The position numbers and the translations under genes are program-made. A model generated the notes under the pieces. The model did no database searches, was not told the origin of the DNA, and saw nothing but the letters and a program-made list of their open reading frames with translations. 64,000 nucleotides of DNA from positions 2,625,001 through 2,689,000 of the forward strand of contig NZ_BTFW01000001.1 in NCBI RefSeq assembly GCF_033242265.1, written 5' to 3'. Every line of letters begins with the position of its first letter. Position 1 is the first letter of the stretch. The DNA is from Novosphingobium sp. IK01. Its GTDB lineage: Bacteria; Pseudomonadota; Alphaproteobacteria; Sphingomonadales; Sphingomonadaceae. Shown piece after piece: positions 24,497 to 35,071 of this stretch.

Positions 24497-27400
24497 ATGA
24501 AACGAGAGCCCATGCAGCGCCCCAAGAAATTTCATTTTCTTTCTTCCGTCGCGCCCATTGCCTTTCCGGCCAGTATGTTGGCCGCAGCCGCTTTCGTTGG
24601 GGCAACCCCGGCCCTGGCCGATACCACGGTCAGCGGCAGCACCCTGACGCCCCTGCTGACCTCTTCGGCGGGCAATGTCACGGTTTCCGATACCGGCTCG
24701 ATCCGCGTCAACAGCGGCACGGCCGTTACCGTCGATTCCTCCAGCAACGTGACGCTCAGCTCGGCCGGGACGCTCACCATGGGCGGCGTGAGCGGGAATG
24801 CCGCTATCGTCGTCAATCCGGGCGTGACCACCACGATCACGAACGGGGGCACGATCTCGGTTCCCGAAGACTATACCCCCGCAACGCTGGGCAACAGCAC
24901 GGTGGTCAGCGGGTCGGTTTCGCAACTGTCCAACCGCTATGGCATCCATCTGCTTTCGGGCGGCACCACGGCGGCCACGATCACCAATTCGGGCACGATC
25001 ACGCTCGAAGGCAATACTTCGGGCGGCATCGTGGCCGATTCCGACCTTACCGGCTCGATCACCAACACCGGCACGATCACCGTCAAGGGCGACAATTCGG
25101 TCGGCGTGAAGACCGGCAACGTGACCGGCAGCCTGACCATCGGCGGCACGGTCGCGGTGACCGGTTCGGGCGCGCAGGCGCTCGTCGTCAACGGCAATGT
25201 CTCGGGCGCGGTGACGATCAACGGCGCGCTCAGCCAGGCGGTCAGCTATACCGCCGATGATGCCACGACCCAGGTTCTCTCGCCCACCGCGATCAGCACC
25301 GGGGCCGCCGCGGCCCAGATTTCGGGCAATGTGGCAGGCGGGGTGATCGTGACGATCGCTTCGAGCACCAACAACGTCACCCAGACGACCGGCTCGATCC
25401 AGTCCTATGGCACCAGCCCCGCGCTGCTCGTGGGCGGCACCGGCGCGACGACCATCGGCCCGGTCGTGGCGACGACCGGCACCTATTCGGTGGCAATCGA
25501 CGGCACCGTGGGGGCCACGGCCTATTACAGCGGGCTCAATGCCCGCGGGGTCGTTCTGGGCGGGCAGGGCGGCACCGTTGCGCTGAGCAACGGGATCGGT
25601 GTCTCGGGCACAGTCACGGCCACCACGGTCAATTCGGACGCTACCGCCATCCTGATCAACCAGGGTGTCACGGCGACCTCGCTCTATAACCAGGGCACGA
25701 TCCGCGCCACGTCGAGCGAGGTTTCCAACGGCAACCTCTATGGCATCCGCGACCTTTCAGGCTCGCTCACCACGATCAACAACACCGGCTATATTACGGT
25801 CAGCGGCGCCTCGACCGGCACCGTCGCGGCGATCGACGTCTCGGCCAACACCACGGGCGTGACGATCAACCAGTCGCTCACCTCGGCCAATGCCACCAAT
25901 CAGGCCACCGACAAGGCCAGCTCGACCTACAATGTCGAAACCGCCACGGTCTATACCGGCATCACCGGCGACATCTACACCGGCAGCGGCAACGACACGA
26001 TCAACATCCAGTCGGGCAAGGTGACCGGCAACGCCTATCTGGGCGCGGGCAACAACGCCGTGATCCTTGCTGACGATGCCAAGTGGATCGGCAATGTCGA
26101 TTTCGGCACGGGGTCGGGCTCGCTCACGATGGGCGGCAATTCGCGCTTCACCGGGCAGGCACAGTACAACGATCAGGTCGGCACGCTCACGATCAACGAC
26201 AGTGCGATTTTCCGCGGCACCATCGCGGGCGGCTCGCAACTGGGCGTGGTGGTCAATGGCGGTGCCTTCAACGCGACCAGCGCGGTGTCCACGACGGTTC
26301 ACAGCCTGACGGTCAATTCGGGCGGTTCGCTGGGCGTCTACATCAATGGCACCACCGGCACGGCCTCGCACCTGACGACCGATGCCGCGACCTTCAACAG
26401 CGGCTCGAAGATCGGCGTGACGATTTCCTCGTTCACCAAGGCCGAAGGCAACTACAACGTGCTCTCGGCCGGGACGCTGACCGGCGCGAGCAACGTGACC
26501 AGCCAGACGCTCACGCTGCCGATCCTGTTCAACGGCACGATCACCGCCGATGGCAACGACGTCTATGTGAACATCGCCCGCAAGACGGCGGCCCAGCTCG
26601 GCCTGACTTCGCCCCAGGCGGCGGCCTATGATGCGATCATCGCCAATGCGGCCAACTACACCGACCTTCAGGGCAGCCTGCTCCAGATGACCACCACCAG
26701 CGAACTGCAAAGCCAGTTCAACGGGCTCCTGCCCGACTATGCCGGTGGCGGGTTCGACTTCGTGACGCGCGGGTCGCGTCAGGCCGCCCAGCACATCAGC
26801 GACGATTCCTCGCTGTTCACGATCAGCAACACCGGTGTCTGGCTCGAACCGATGGTGTTCCATGCCACCAAGCACGACACCGATTCGATCGGCTACAGCC
26901 TGACCGGCGGCGGCGTGACGCTCGGCCTCGAACGGACGACCGCGATCGGCAATGTCGGTGTGTACTTCGACTGGACGACGGGTAACGTCAAAAACAACAA
27001 CGACCAGTCGATGCATGTCAGCAACATCGAATTCAACGCCTTCTGGCGCAAGGCCTTCGGTCGGCTCTACACGTTCGCGCGGGTCGGCTATGGCCGTTCG
27101 AGCTACCGCATCACGCGCACCTTCACCGGTGCGGTCGACAGCACCGCGATCAGCTACTCGGCCACGGGCAACTGGAAGGGCAACATGCTGGCGGCCAGCG
27201 GTGGCCTGTCCTACGAGATGCCGCTGAGCGAGACTTTCAAGGTTCGCCCCAAGGTCAGCATCGACGCCTATCGCCTGAAGGAAAACGGCTACCAGGAAAC
27301 CGGTACCGACGCGATCATCCTGCTCGTCGACGGGCGCAAGAGCACGGCGGTCAATGCGACCACGACCCTCGGCTTCTCGTGGAGCGGGGGGGCCAGCAGC

Positions 27401-27664
27401 TACGAAGGCCGCCCGTTCACCCTCGAAGCCGATTTCGGTCGCCGCAACCATGTCGCGGGCGATCTGGGCTCGACCACGGCCACCTTCGGCTCGGGGTCGT
27501 CCTTCACGCTCACCCCGCAGAACCTCCAGTCGGCCTGGGTCGGCTCGGTCGGCATCCTCCAGGGTGGTCTCGACTATACCTGGAAGATCTCGGCCGGCGC
27601 CGAAAAGCCGCAGAACGGGGGACTGGCCTACAGCCTGCGCGCCTCGATCAGCATCGCGCTCTGA
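24497..27664 (+). CDS. Autotransporter (type V secreted protein)
   Basis: A 1,055-residue protein. The signal peptide ends at ALADTT (about residue 43). The passenger is a long Gly/Thr/Ser/Asn-rich beta-helix with repeated units of the ITNSGTITL / VTGSLTIGGTV type, followed by a linker with LLPDYAGGGFDFVTRGSRQAAQHI at the barrel junction (given here in part: LLPDYAGGGFDFVTRGS). The last 260 residues form the autotransporter beta-barrel (GVWLEPMVFHA ... SLRASISIAL). No protease or adhesin active site is evident, so adhesion is a guess. ATGs at 24497 and 24512 are both possible starts. A strong terminator follows. Confidence 0.9.
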   Translation: MKREPMQRPKKFHFLSSVAPIAFPASMLAAAAFVGATPALADTTVSGSTLTPLLTSSAGNVTVSDTGSIRVNSGTAVTVDSSSNVTLSSAGTLTMGGVSGNAAIVVNPGVTTTITNGGTISVPEDYTPATLGNSTVVSGSVSQLSNRYGIHLLSGGTTAATITNSGTITLEGNTSGGIVADSDLTGSITNTGTITVKGDNSVGVKTGNVTGSLTIGGTVAVTGSGAQALVVNGNVSGAVTINGALSQAVSYTADDATTQVLSPTAISTGAAAAQISGNVAGGVIVTIASSTNNVTQTTGSIQSYGTSPALLVGGTGATTIGPVVATTGTYSVAIDGTVGATAYYSGLNARGVVLGGQGGTVALSNGIGVSGTVTATTVNSDATAILINQGVTATSLYNQGTIRATSSEVSNGNLYGIRDLSGSLTTINNTGYITVSGASTGTVAAIDVSANTTGVTINQSLTSANATNQATDKASSTYNVETATVYTGITGDIYTGSGNDTINIQSGKVTGNAYLGAGNNAVILADDAKWIGNVDFGTGSGSLTMGGNSRFTGQAQYNDQVGTLTINDSAIFRGTIAGGSQLGVVVNGGAFNATSAVSTTVHSLTVNSGGSLGVYINGTTGTASHLTTDAATFNSGSKIGVTISSFTKAEGNYNVLSAGTLTGASNVTSQTLTLPILFNGTITADGNDVYVNIARKTAAQLGLTSPQAAAYDAIIANAANYTDLQGSLLQMTTTSELQSQFNGLLPDYAGGGFDFVTRGSRQAAQHISDDSSLFTISNTGVWLEPMVFHATKHDTDSIGYSLTGGGVTLGLERTTAIGNVGVYFDWTTGNVKNNNDQSMHVSNIEFNAFWRKAFGRLYTFARVGYGRSSYRITRTFTGAVDSTAISYSATGNWKGNMLAASGGLSYEMPLSETFKVRPKVSIDAYRLKENGYQETGTDAIILLVDGRKSTAVNATTTLGFSWSGGASSYEGRPFTLEADFGRRNHVAGDLGSTTATFGSGSSFTLTPQNLQSAWVGSVGILQGGLDYTWKISAGAEKPQNGGLAYSLRASISIAL

Positions 27665-27686
27665 CAGACCCGGCGCGCAACACAAG

Positions 27687-27724
27687 AAGGGGCGGCAACC
27701 ACAGCGGTTGCCGCCCCTTTTTTT
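27687..27724 (+). terminator. Strong rho-independent terminator, probably bidirectional
   Basis: A perfect 14-base stem (AAGGGGCGGCAACC with GGTTGCCGCCCCTT), loop ACAGC, is followed by a run of seven T. It lies between the autotransporter and the convergent tyrA gene, 23 bases after the autotransporter stop. In the tyrA direction the stem is followed by CTTGTGTTG, so termination there is weaker. Confidence 0.9.
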
Positions 27725-27744
27725 GTGTTGCCGGAGCCGTGCTT

Positions 27745-28683
27745 TCAGGCCGGTTTGTGGTCGCTGCGCCCGAAGTCGGGGCGGGCATCGTCCTGGCCCA
27801 TCTGGATGATCGAGCGGCGGATTGCGCGGGTGCGGGTGAAATGGTCGAACAGGGCCTCGCCATCGCCCTTGCGGATCGCCTTTTGCAGTTCGGTCAGGTC
27901 TTCGGTGAAGACTTGCAGCATGGCGAGCACGGCGTCGCGGTTGTTGAGGAACACGTCGCGCCACATCGTCGGGTCGGAGGCGGCGATACGGGTGAAATCG
28001 CGGAAGCCCCCGGCCGAATACTTGATCACCTCGCTCTGGGTCACTTCTTCAAGGTCCGAAGCGGTGCCCACGATGGTATAGGCGATGAGGTGGGGCAGGT
28101 GGCTGGTCACCGCCAGCACGAGGTCGTGATGGGCCGCTTCCATCATCTCGACTTTGGCGCCGAGCCCTTCCCAGAACGCGCTGACACGCGCGACCGCCTC
28201 GTGCGGAGTGCCTTCGGGCGGGGTCAGGATGCACCAGCGGCCCACGAACAGCGTGGCAAAGCCCGCGTCAGGCCCGCTCTGCTCGGTGCCCGCGACCGGA
28301 TGGGCGGGAACAAGGGCATGGCCGGGCAGCGCCTCGCCCAGCGCCTTGAGCACGCTGGCCTTGCTCGACCCCACGTCGCTGATCACGCAATCGGCGGGAA
28401 GATAGGGCGCCAGCGTGGCGGCGGCGGCCCCCATGGCCCCGACCGGCACGCAGAAGATGACGAGGCCGGCCTCCGCGACGGCCTCGCGCGGGGTCTGGGC
28501 GATGGTGTCGGCCAGATCGATCTGCGCGGCGCGGGCGCGCACGTCGGCGCTGGCGTCATAGCCGGTGACATGGACACCGGGCATCCGCGCCCTGACCGCG
28601 CGCGCCACCGACCCGCCCAGCAGCCCAAGGCCGATGACCGAGACTTTTGCAAATGGCGCCGGAGCCGTTGCCGCCAGGGTCAT
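27745..28683 (-). CDS. tyrA: Prephenate/arogenate dehydrogenase
   Basis: Oxidative decarboxylation of prephenate (or arogenate) with NAD(P) in tyrosine synthesis. The 312-residue protein starts [13 protein letters not shown] (Rossmann motif at about residues 14-26) and shows [17 protein letters not shown] with the catalytic His region, and [10 protein letters not shown]. The ATG at 28683 overlaps the hisC stop as ATGA, the common hisC-tyrA arrangement of alphaproteobacteria. Whether the enzyme prefers prephenate or arogenate cannot be read from the sequence. pheA lies 13 kb away. Confidence 0.93.
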   Translation of the reverse strand: MTLAATAPAPFAKVSVIGLGLLGGSVARAVRARMPGVHVTGYDASADVRARAAQIDLADTIAQTPREAVAEAGLVIFCVPVGAMGAAAATLAPYLPADCVISDVGSSKASVLKALGEALPGHALVPAHPVAGTEQSGPDAGFATLFVGRWCILTPPEGTPHEAVARVSAFWEGLGAKVEMMEAAHHDLVLAVTSHLPHLIAYTIVGTASDLEEVTQSEVIKYSAGGFRDFTRIAASDPTMWRDVFLNNRDAVLAMLQVFTEDLTELQKAIRKGDGEALFDHFTRTRAIRRSIIQMGQDDARPDFGRSDHKPA

Positions 28684-29804
28684 TGCGCGGCTTGCGCCAT
28701 GGCGCGCAGCGCGGCGGCGATCTCGTTCATCTGGGTGGCGGTGCCGATGGTGATGCGCAGGCACTGGGGCAGGCCTTGCCCTGGCAGCCAGCGGGTGATG
28801 TAGCCCACGTCCATCAGCCCTTCGTAGGCGGCCTGTGCGGTCAGCTTGCCCGAAAACTCGATCAGCACGAAATTGGCCTGGCTGGGCAGCGGGCGCAGCC
28901 CGTGGTTGCCCAGCGCGTCGATCGCGGCGACGAAGCGCGCGCGCTCGGCCCGGTTGTGCGCCGCCGAAGCGCGCACGAAGTCCTGATCATGGACGGCGGC
29001 CAGCCCCATCGCCTGCCCGGTCAGCGAGACATTGAACGGCCCGCGAATGCGGTTGAGCATGTCGACCACGGCTTCGTCGCCGGTGCCCCAGCCGATCCGC
29101 TCGCCCGCCAGACCGTAGATCTTGGAGAACGTGCGCGTGACCAGCACGTTGGGCGCGCTCTGCGAGAGCGCCAGCGCGCCATCGTCGTCCTCGGGCGCGA
29201 CATATTCGGCATAGGCCTGGTCGAGCACGAGCAGGATGTCGGGGCGCAGCGCGGCGTGGAGGCGGGCCAGTTCGGCCTTGCCGATGTAGCTGCCGGTCGG
29301 GTTGTTGGGATTGGCGAGGAAGACCACGCGGGTCCGCTCGGTCACCGCGGCGAGCAGTGCGTCGACATTGGTGCCATAGTCCAGATCGGCGGCCTCGACC
29401 GGGGTTGCCCCGCAGCGGCGCGCGGCAATCGGATAGACCGAGAAGCCATAGCGCACGAACAGCACTTCGTCGCCGACTCCGGCATAGGCCTGCGCTGCGA
29501 TGTGGAGCAGTTCGTCCGAGCCGGTGCCCATGACGATCCGCGCCGGATCGATCCCGTGGAGGGCTCCGAGTGCGGCGCGCAAGTCCTTGCTGTCGGGATC
29601 GGGATAGAGCGCGGTATTGACCACACCGGCGCGCGCGGCGCGGGCCTTCTCGCTGGTACCCAGCGGGTTCTCGTTGGCCGAGAGCTTGGTCAGCGGCTTG
29701 CCGTCGAGCCCGGTCGACTTGCCCGGCACATAGGCATGGATGGCCTTGATCCAGTCCTTGGGCTGCGGGCGAAGGGGGGCGGCAGGGGCGGGGGTGTCGG
29801 TCAT
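28680..29804 (-). CDS. hisC: Histidinol-phosphate/aromatic aminotransferase
   Basis: A class I/II PLP enzyme of 374 residues. Motifs are [10 protein letters not shown] at the N-terminus, [37 protein letters not shown] with the PLP-binding Lys, and a C-terminal [18 protein letters not shown] (shown within limits). It makes histidinol phosphate and, coupled to tyrA, probably also transaminates aromatic 2-oxo acids. It is divergent from the chemotaxis receptor across 168 bases that must hold both promoters. Confidence 0.94.
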   Translation of the reverse strand: MTDTPAPAAPLRPQPKDWIKAIHAYVPGKSTGLDGKPLTKLSANENPLGTSEKARAARAGVVNTALYPDPDSKDLRAALGALHGIDPARIVMGTGSDELLHIAAQAYAGVGDEVLFVRYGFSVYPIAARRCGATPVEAADLDYGTNVDALLAAVTERTRVVFLANPNNPTGSYIGKAELARLHAALRPDILLVLDQAYAEYVAPEDDDGALALSQSAPNVLVTRTFSKIYGLAGERIGWGTGDEAVVDMLNRIRGPFNVSLTGQAMGLAAVHDQDFVRASAAHNRAERARFVAAIDALGNHGLRPLPSQANFVLIEFSGKLTAQAAYEGLMDVGYITRWLPGQGLPQCLRITIGTATQMNEIAAALRAMAQAAQ

Positions 29805-29972
29805 GATCGCCCGGCTTTACGCCATGGGGTGCGCATTTCAAGGCACAGCTTGGCGCGGAAGGAGCCGGGCTCCGCAATTCCCCTCAAGCCCGGTCGGTCC
29901 CCTCGTTAAGCGCATTTACCATACCACCATGGCGATGACGCGACTGAAACCTGAGGGAATGAAGGGCTTTCG

Positions 29973-31793
29973 ATGATCAGTGTGCAGACCCGGCGCGCCG
30001 TTTGGCTGGTGATTTCCCTGGCCGTGCTGGCCATGATGATCGCCGCCTTCGTGATGGCCCAGATCCGCTATGGTGGCCCGATGCATCGGGCCAGCCTGCT
30101 TCAGGACGAATTGCTGGCCGATATTCTCCCGCCGCCCTGCTTCGTGGTGGAGCCTTACTTGCGCACGACGCTGATCCTCACCGCGCCGGCGCGGGCGGCG
30201 CCGGCGGTGCGCGCCTTGCAGGAGGAGCACACGGCCTTCCTGGCCCGTCAGGCCTATTGGCGGACCGCGCCCGTGTCCGAAGAAATGCGCCCGGTGCTCG
30301 ATGCCACGCTGGCGGCGGAAGTCGATTTCTGGGCCATCGTCGACAAGGCCTATCTTCCCGCGCTGCGCCGGGGCGACATGGAGGCGCTGCGGCGCATCCA
30401 TGATGGCGACCTGGCCCGCGCCTACGAACGCCAGCATCAGCGCGTGGATGAACTCGTGGCGCTGTCCAACAGCCATCGCACGGCCCTGCTCACCAATGGC
30501 CAGCGCACGGTGGTGGTCTCGCTGGTGCTGGTCGCCGGGCTGGCTCTGGCCACTTTCGCGATGATCGTCTTTACCGGGCGCCAGTTGCGCCGCCGGGTGG
30601 TCGAGCCGCTGGTCAAGACCGCACAGGGCCTTACCACCATGGCCGATGGCAATTATGGCATATGGCTCGAAGGGGCCACGCGGCAGGACGAGATCGGCCA
30701 GATCGTCCGCGCGACGGAAGTGTTCCGCGATGCCGCGCGCGCGCGCGAGGATGATCGCAAGGTTCAGGCCCAGGTGGTCGAGGCGCTGTCCTCCGGCCTC
30801 GAAGTCATGGCGGCCAAGGATCTCGAACAGCGGATCGACGAACCTTTCCCCGATGGCTTCGACGGATTGCGCACCAACTACAACACGGCGGCTTCGGCCA
30901 TGGCCGAGGCGCTGCGGGCGGTGCGCGTGGGGGCCAATCGGGTGGCGCGGGCCATTGTCGAGATCCGTTCGGCTTCCGAGGATCTGGCCGAGCGCAACGA
31001 GCGTCAGGCCGGAAGCCTTGCGGTTACCGCTGGGGCGCTCGACCGGGTGACCGGCAGCGTGGGCGAGACCGCCCGGCGCGCAGCCAGCGTGCAGGCCGCC
31101 GTGGGCGCGGCCCAGCAGGAAGCGGCGGCGGGCGGCGAAGTGGTGACCCGCGCGGTGGCCGCGATGGCGGGAATCGAGGCTTCGGCGGCCCGCATCGGCC
31201 AGATCATCAGCGTGATCGACGGGATCGCCTTCCAGACCAACCTTCTGGCGCTCAACGCCGGGGTTGAGGCGGCGCGGGCGGGCGAGGCCGGGCGCGGTTT
31301 TGCGGTGGTGGCCGCCGAAGTGCGCGCGCTGGCCCAGCGCAGCGCCGACGCCGCGCGCGACATCAAGGAACTGATCGAGGAAAGCGCCGGGCAGGTGAGC
31401 CAGGGGGTCCACCTCGTGGGGGAAACCGGCGAGCGGCTGGGCGGTCTGGTCGCCCGCGTGGGCGAGATCGGCGGCCTCGTGGGTGTCATCGCCGAGGCGG
31501 CCCACAGCCAGGCCGAGAACCTGACCGAGGTGAACAAGGCCGTGGGCGACATGGACCGCATGACCCAGCAGAACGCGGCGATGGTCGAGCAATCCTCGGC
31601 GGCCACGCGGGGCCTCGCGACCGAGGCCGAGGCGCTGGCCTCGCTGGTTTCGACCTTCCGCACCCGCGATGTCAGCAATCGCCCGGCCTACACGTTCCAT
31701 GCAGGCGCCCTGCGCCGCGATTCGATGACCGAGAGCGGCCGCGGGGCACGCCAGATCGTCGAGGCCGAGCCCCGGCTCGTGGCGACAGGGTGA
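29973..31793 (+). CDS. Methyl-accepting chemotaxis protein
   Basis: A 606-residue receptor with two membrane helices (about 8-30 and 175-198) flanking a periplasmic helical sensor of about 140 residues, a HAMP domain (about 198-255), a second HAMP-like region and the signalling domain. The hairpin tip reads [30 protein letters not shown] (the tip [18 protein letters not shown] is the 36H-type signature). The C-terminus lacks a clear CheR-docking pentapeptide. GAAGGG precedes the ATG by 6-7 bases. No other chemotaxis genes are in the window. The ligand is unknown. Confidence 0.92.
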   Translation: MISVQTRRAVWLVISLAVLAMMIAAFVMAQIRYGGPMHRASLLQDELLADILPPPCFVVEPYLRTTLILTAPARAAPAVRALQEEHTAFLARQAYWRTAPVSEEMRPVLDATLAAEVDFWAIVDKAYLPALRRGDMEALRRIHDGDLARAYERQHQRVDELVALSNSHRTALLTNGQRTVVVSLVLVAGLALATFAMIVFTGRQLRRRVVEPLVKTAQGLTTMADGNYGIWLEGATRQDEIGQIVRATEVFRDAARAREDDRKVQAQVVEALSSGLEVMAAKDLEQRIDEPFPDGFDGLRTNYNTAASAMAEALRAVRVGANRVARAIVEIRSASEDLAERNERQAGSLAVTAGALDRVTGSVGETARRAASVQAAVGAAQQEAAAGGEVVTRAVAAMAGIEASAARIGQIISVIDGIAFQTNLLALNAGVEAARAGEAGRGFAVVAAEVRALAQRSADAARDIKELIEESAGQVSQGVHLVGETGERLGGLVARVGEIGGLVGVIAEAAHSQAENLTEVNKAVGDMDRMTQQNAAMVEQSSAATRGLATEAEALASLVSTFRTRDVSNRPAYTFHAGALRRDSMTESGRGARQIVEAEPRLVATG

Positions 31794-31800
31794 GGGGCGC

Positions 31801-32901
31801 TTATTCTTCGGTGCGGATCAGGACCGTTTCGCCGATCAGCAGGAACAGCACGAAAGGCGCCCAGGCCGCGATCAGCGGCGGATAGCCCCCGAAGCTGCCC
31901 ATCGCGAGGGCGGCATTGTCGAGCACGAAATAGGCAAAGCCCAGCGCCATGCCGATCACCGCGCGCATGAAGAGCTGGCCCGACCGTGCAAGGCCAAAGG
32001 CCGCCACCGCGCCCAGCAAAGGCATCAGCAGGGCCGAGAGCGGGCCGGAAATCTTGTGCCACCAGCGGCTTTCCAGCTCGTTGGTGCTGTGTCCGGCGGC
32101 ATGGATGGCCGCGATGGAGCGGGACAGGCGGGTGATCGATTCCGCGTCGGCATCGGCCTTGCGGATTTCGACCTGGGTCGGGGTCACCCCTTGGGCATAG
32201 ACCGCATCGCCCTTGACCGCGGTACGCCGCGCGCTCTGGACGTCGAACGTCAGCGGATGGTCGAAGCGCCAGCCGGGGTTGGCATAAGTGGCGCTTTTGG
32301 CGGTGACGATCTCGGTGACCATGCCGGTGGGGTCGCGCCGGTGCCAGGTGACATCGGTCATCACCATGGCCTTGCCCTCGCCGCTGACGAGGCGGGCGTA
32401 GAGGATGTTGGCACCATCCTGGAGCCAGACATTGCTGCGCGCGGTCGAATCGGTGGGAATCGGGCCGTAATGCGCGTCCTGCCAGGCCTTGAGCGTGGCG
32501 GTCGAGCGGGTCACGATGCGTTCGTTGAAGGCAAAGTTGCCCACGCTGATCACCGCCGTGACGAGGAACAGCGGCGCCAGGATCTGGTGCGCCGAGATGC
32601 CTGCGGCCTTCATCGCGATGACTTCGCTGTTCTGGTTGAGCGTGATCAGGGTGATGATCGTGGCCAGCAGCACCGAATAGGGCAGGAAGCGCGCTACCAG
32701 CTGGGGCGCGCGCAGGCCGACATAAGTGAGCAACTGGGCCTGCCCATTGCCGTGCACGGCCAGAATGTCGCCGCTCTCGCTCAGCAGGTCGAGCGCCTGA
32801 AGGACCATGACCAGCATCAGCAGAACCGCCACCACGCGCACCGCGAACATCTTCGCGATGTAGAGCGTCATCGTGCGCGACGGGAAGAATTCAAGCTGCA
32901 C
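31801..32901 (-). CDS. lptG: LPS export ABC permease LptG
   Basis: With LptF it forms the inner-membrane part of LptBFG, which extracts LPS and passes it to the LptC/A bridge. The 366-residue protein has the YjgP/YjgQ layout: helices at about 15-40, 60-90 and 100-125, a beta-jellyroll periplasmic domain, then three C-terminal helices. Motifs include FLPYSVLLATIITLITLNQNSE (as LPYSVLLATIITLITLNQNS). The start is GTG at 32901, overlapping lptF by 11 bases; ATG at 32871 is an alternative. Confidence 0.92.
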   Translation of the reverse strand: MQLEFFPSRTMTLYIAKMFAVRVVAVLLMLVMVLQALDLLSESGDILAVHGNGQAQLLTYVGLRAPQLVARFLPYSVLLATIITLITLNQNSEVIAMKAAGISAHQILAPLFLVTAVISVGNFAFNERIVTRSTATLKAWQDAHYGPIPTDSTARSNVWLQDGANILYARLVSGEGKAMVMTDVTWHRRDPTGMVTEIVTAKSATYANPGWRFDHPLTFDVQSARRTAVKGDAVYAQGVTPTQVEIRKADADAESITRLSRSIAAIHAAGHSTNELESRWWHKISGPLSALLMPLLGAVAAFGLARSGQLFMRAVIGMALGFAYFVLDNAALAMGSFGGYPPLIAAWAPFVLFLLIGETVLIRTEE

Positions 32902-34165
32902 CGGTGTCGTCCTTGGCAGGGGTCAGGTCTTCGGGGCCGGCGGGAAGAGGGTGGTGGCGGGGATGGCGGCGGGCAAAGAGCTTGCGCACGCGCGAGGCGA
33001 TCTTGGAGAAGACCGTTTCGAGCGCACCGATCGGCTGGCCGCCGGGGACATAGGCAAGGCGCCAGTACATCCACACGATCAGCGCGGCAAAGAGCACGAA
33101 GGGCCCCCACAGCGCCAGCGCGGGGTCGAGCCGCCCGAGGCTGGCCACGTCCTGCCCGTATTCGTTGACCTTGTGGTAGGCGACCACCATCACGATCGAC
33201 AGGAAGACCCCCAGTGCCGAGCTCGACCGCTTGGGCGGCACGGCCAGCGCCACGGCCAGCAGCGGGAGCAGGAACATCATCACCACCTCGACGAGGCGGA
33301 AATTGAGGCTGGCCTTGCTCTTGTTGCGGATGTCCTGCGAATAGGCCTTGTTCCAGCCGATCTGGAGCAGTTCGGGCAGGATATATTCGCGGTCCTTGTC
33401 ACCGCGCTGGCGGAACTGGGCGATCTTGGGCAGGTCGATCGGCAGGTCGTGGGTGGCGAAGGAGAGCACGCGCGGGCTGGCCAGCTTGGGGCCGTCCTGC
33501 ACGATCTGGCCGTCGGTCAGGCGCAGGATCACCGTGTCGCGGTTCTCGCGATTGGCGAAGAACTGGCCTTCGCGCGCCGAGATGGTCATCGTCTCGCCCT
33601 CGGGCGTGACGAGGCGGGCGAAGATCCCTTGCAGGTCGCGGCCTTCATCGCGGCTCGCCTCGACGCGCAGCGCGGTGCGATCCTTGAGCGCGTTGAATTC
33701 GCCGACCTTGAGCGAGGCCCCCAGCGCGCCCGAGCCCAGCTCGTACTGGAGTTCTTCGTAGTAATAGCGGCTGAGCGGCTGGATATAGCCGACAATCAGC
33801 AGGTTGACCGCCGCCAGCCCGATCGTGAACATGTAGGGCACGCGCAGCAGCCGGGTATAGGACAGCCCGACCGCGCGCATCACATCGAGTTCCGAACTGG
33901 TCGCCAGCTTGCGGAAGGCGAACAGGATGCCCAGCATCAGCCCGAGCGGGATCGCCAGGCTCGCATATTCGGGGAACAGGTTGAGCAGCATCTTGAAGAC
34001 GACCGCCACGGGCCCGCCTTCGGTTGCCACGAAATCGAACAGGCGCAGCATCTTGTCGAGCACGAGCAGCGAGGCCGCCAGCACGAACACGGCCAGCATG
34101 GGCACGATCACCAGGCGGGCGATGTACCTGTCGATGGCGCTGAGGAATCTCACGTTCGGAAACAT
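32891..34165 (-). CDS. lptF: LPS export ABC permease LptF
   Basis: The partner of LptG. The 424-residue protein starts FPNVRFLSAIDRYIARLV, typical of LptF, and has LFPEYASLAIPLGLMLGILF, AFRKLATSSELDVMRAVG and a periplasmic jellyroll with DLQGIFARLVTPEGE. The listed start is ATG 34165; a GTG directly before it is also in frame. The two genes form a coupled unit transcribed from the 430-base gap upstream. Confidence 0.92.
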   Translation of the reverse strand: MFPNVRFLSAIDRYIARLVIVPMLAVFVLAASLLVLDKMLRLFDFVATEGGPVAVVFKMLLNLFPEYASLAIPLGLMLGILFAFRKLATSSELDVMRAVGLSYTRLLRVPYMFTIGLAAVNLLIVGYIQPLSRYYYEELQYELGSGALGASLKVGEFNALKDRTALRVEASRDEGRDLQGIFARLVTPEGETMTISAREGQFFANRENRDTVILRLTDGQIVQDGPKLASPRVLSFATHDLPIDLPKIAQFRQRGDKDREYILPELLQIGWNKAYSQDIRNKSKASLNFRLVEVVMMFLLPLLAVALAVPPKRSSSALGVFLSIVMVVAYHKVNEYGQDVASLGRLDPALALWGPFVLFAALIVWMYWRLAYVPGGQPIGALETVFSKIASRVRKLFARRHPRHHPLPAGPEDLTPAKDDTGAA

Positions 34166-34594
34166 CACCTTGGGGACGTCGGGGCGGAAGTCAGGAAGCC
34201 GGTGGCGTCCCGCGCTCGCGTGTGGCGGTCACCGGCCGGGTGTCCGGCACCCGGATGGGCGCGTTTGTCGGTTAGCCCGCTTCGTCGCGATGCGAAAGGC
34301 GAAAAAGCGCGGAACGCGTCTGATGGGGGGAGCGGGGCGGCGGGCTGTCGCGGGAAGGGGGGCTGCGGTGGGCAGCCCTGGCCGCATCCGGGGTGGTCGA
34401 TACCCAAAGTTATTGCCTGTCCGGTGGAATGCTCATAGGTTTCGCCCCGGTTTCACAGGACAGTCGACCAGAAAATGGCCGGAAGGGGGCAGGCTTCCCG
34501 GACGTTGAGGTCCCATGCGCCGGCATCGTGCCGGGTGTGTGCTGACGTGGCGTCATGGGACCGGAACCGGCGAAAGAAAAAGGGGGGGCTTTCC
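34166..34594. other. Intergenic region between lptF and a small hypothetical gene
   Basis: 429 bases between divergent genes. GC content is high and no ORF with protein-like character, tRNA or repeat shared with the rest of the window is seen. Short inverted repeats occur (for example around CGGCCGGGTGTCCGGCACCCGG). It should hold the lptFG promoter and that of the 34595 gene. I cannot point to specific promoter boxes. Confidence 0.4.
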
Positions 34595-35026
34595 ATGGCA
34601 TCGGGATCGTGGTGGATGGGCGGCCGTCTGACGGGGGGCAATGCCCGCCCCGACGATCTGATCGCGCTGGCTGACCGATGCGAGCGACTGGCGGCCGATG
34701 AACAGCGTTTCGGCTTCGAACTGGCGCTCAGGCTGATGGGGGAAGCCTTGCTGGCGCCCTCGACCATGAATGGCGACGAGGGCAGCCTGTGGGTTGGCCT
34801 GCTGGCGGATTCGGGGGCTTATGAAAGCGCCGCTCTGGCCTTGCTGCCACCCGATGCCCTCTATGGCGGGGAGCGCCTGGCTGAGGAAACCTACACGGCC
34901 CATGTGACGTTGCCGGGCGGCGCGGCGGCGCATTCGCGCGGGGCCAGATCGCTGGCGATGGCCTGGCTGGCGGCGCTGTTCCGGGCGCTGGCCCGCGACA
35001 TCATCATGAAGCGGGGCTTGCACTGA
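34595..35026 (+). CDS. Hypothetical protein, 143 residues
   Basis: ATG at 34595 follows the purine-rich AAAAAGGGGGGG, a strong ribosome-binding site, and fixes the start although the frame is open 120 bases further up. The protein is soluble and helix-rich: RPDDLIALADRCERLAADEQRFGFELALRLMGEALL (given in part) and a C-terminal AMAWLAALFRALARDIIMKRG. A tract near residues 90-110 includes EETYTAHVTLPGG. I do not recognise a family. It converges on clpS, 45 bases away. Confidence 0.6.
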   Translation: MASGSWWMGGRLTGGNARPDDLIALADRCERLAADEQRFGFELALRLMGEALLAPSTMNGDEGSLWVGLLADSGAYESAALALLPPDALYGGERLAEETYTAHVTLPGGAAAHSRGARSLAMAWLAALFRALARDIIMKRGLH

Positions 35027-35071
35027 CTCGGACGGGCATTCCTGAACCGGTGATCGGTCAGGCGCCGGTGA

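Noticed and set aside
25757..27964. 735-codon minus-strand frame opposite the autotransporter
   Set aside because: It crosses the strong terminator and the tyrA end, and the composition is that of an antisense shadow.
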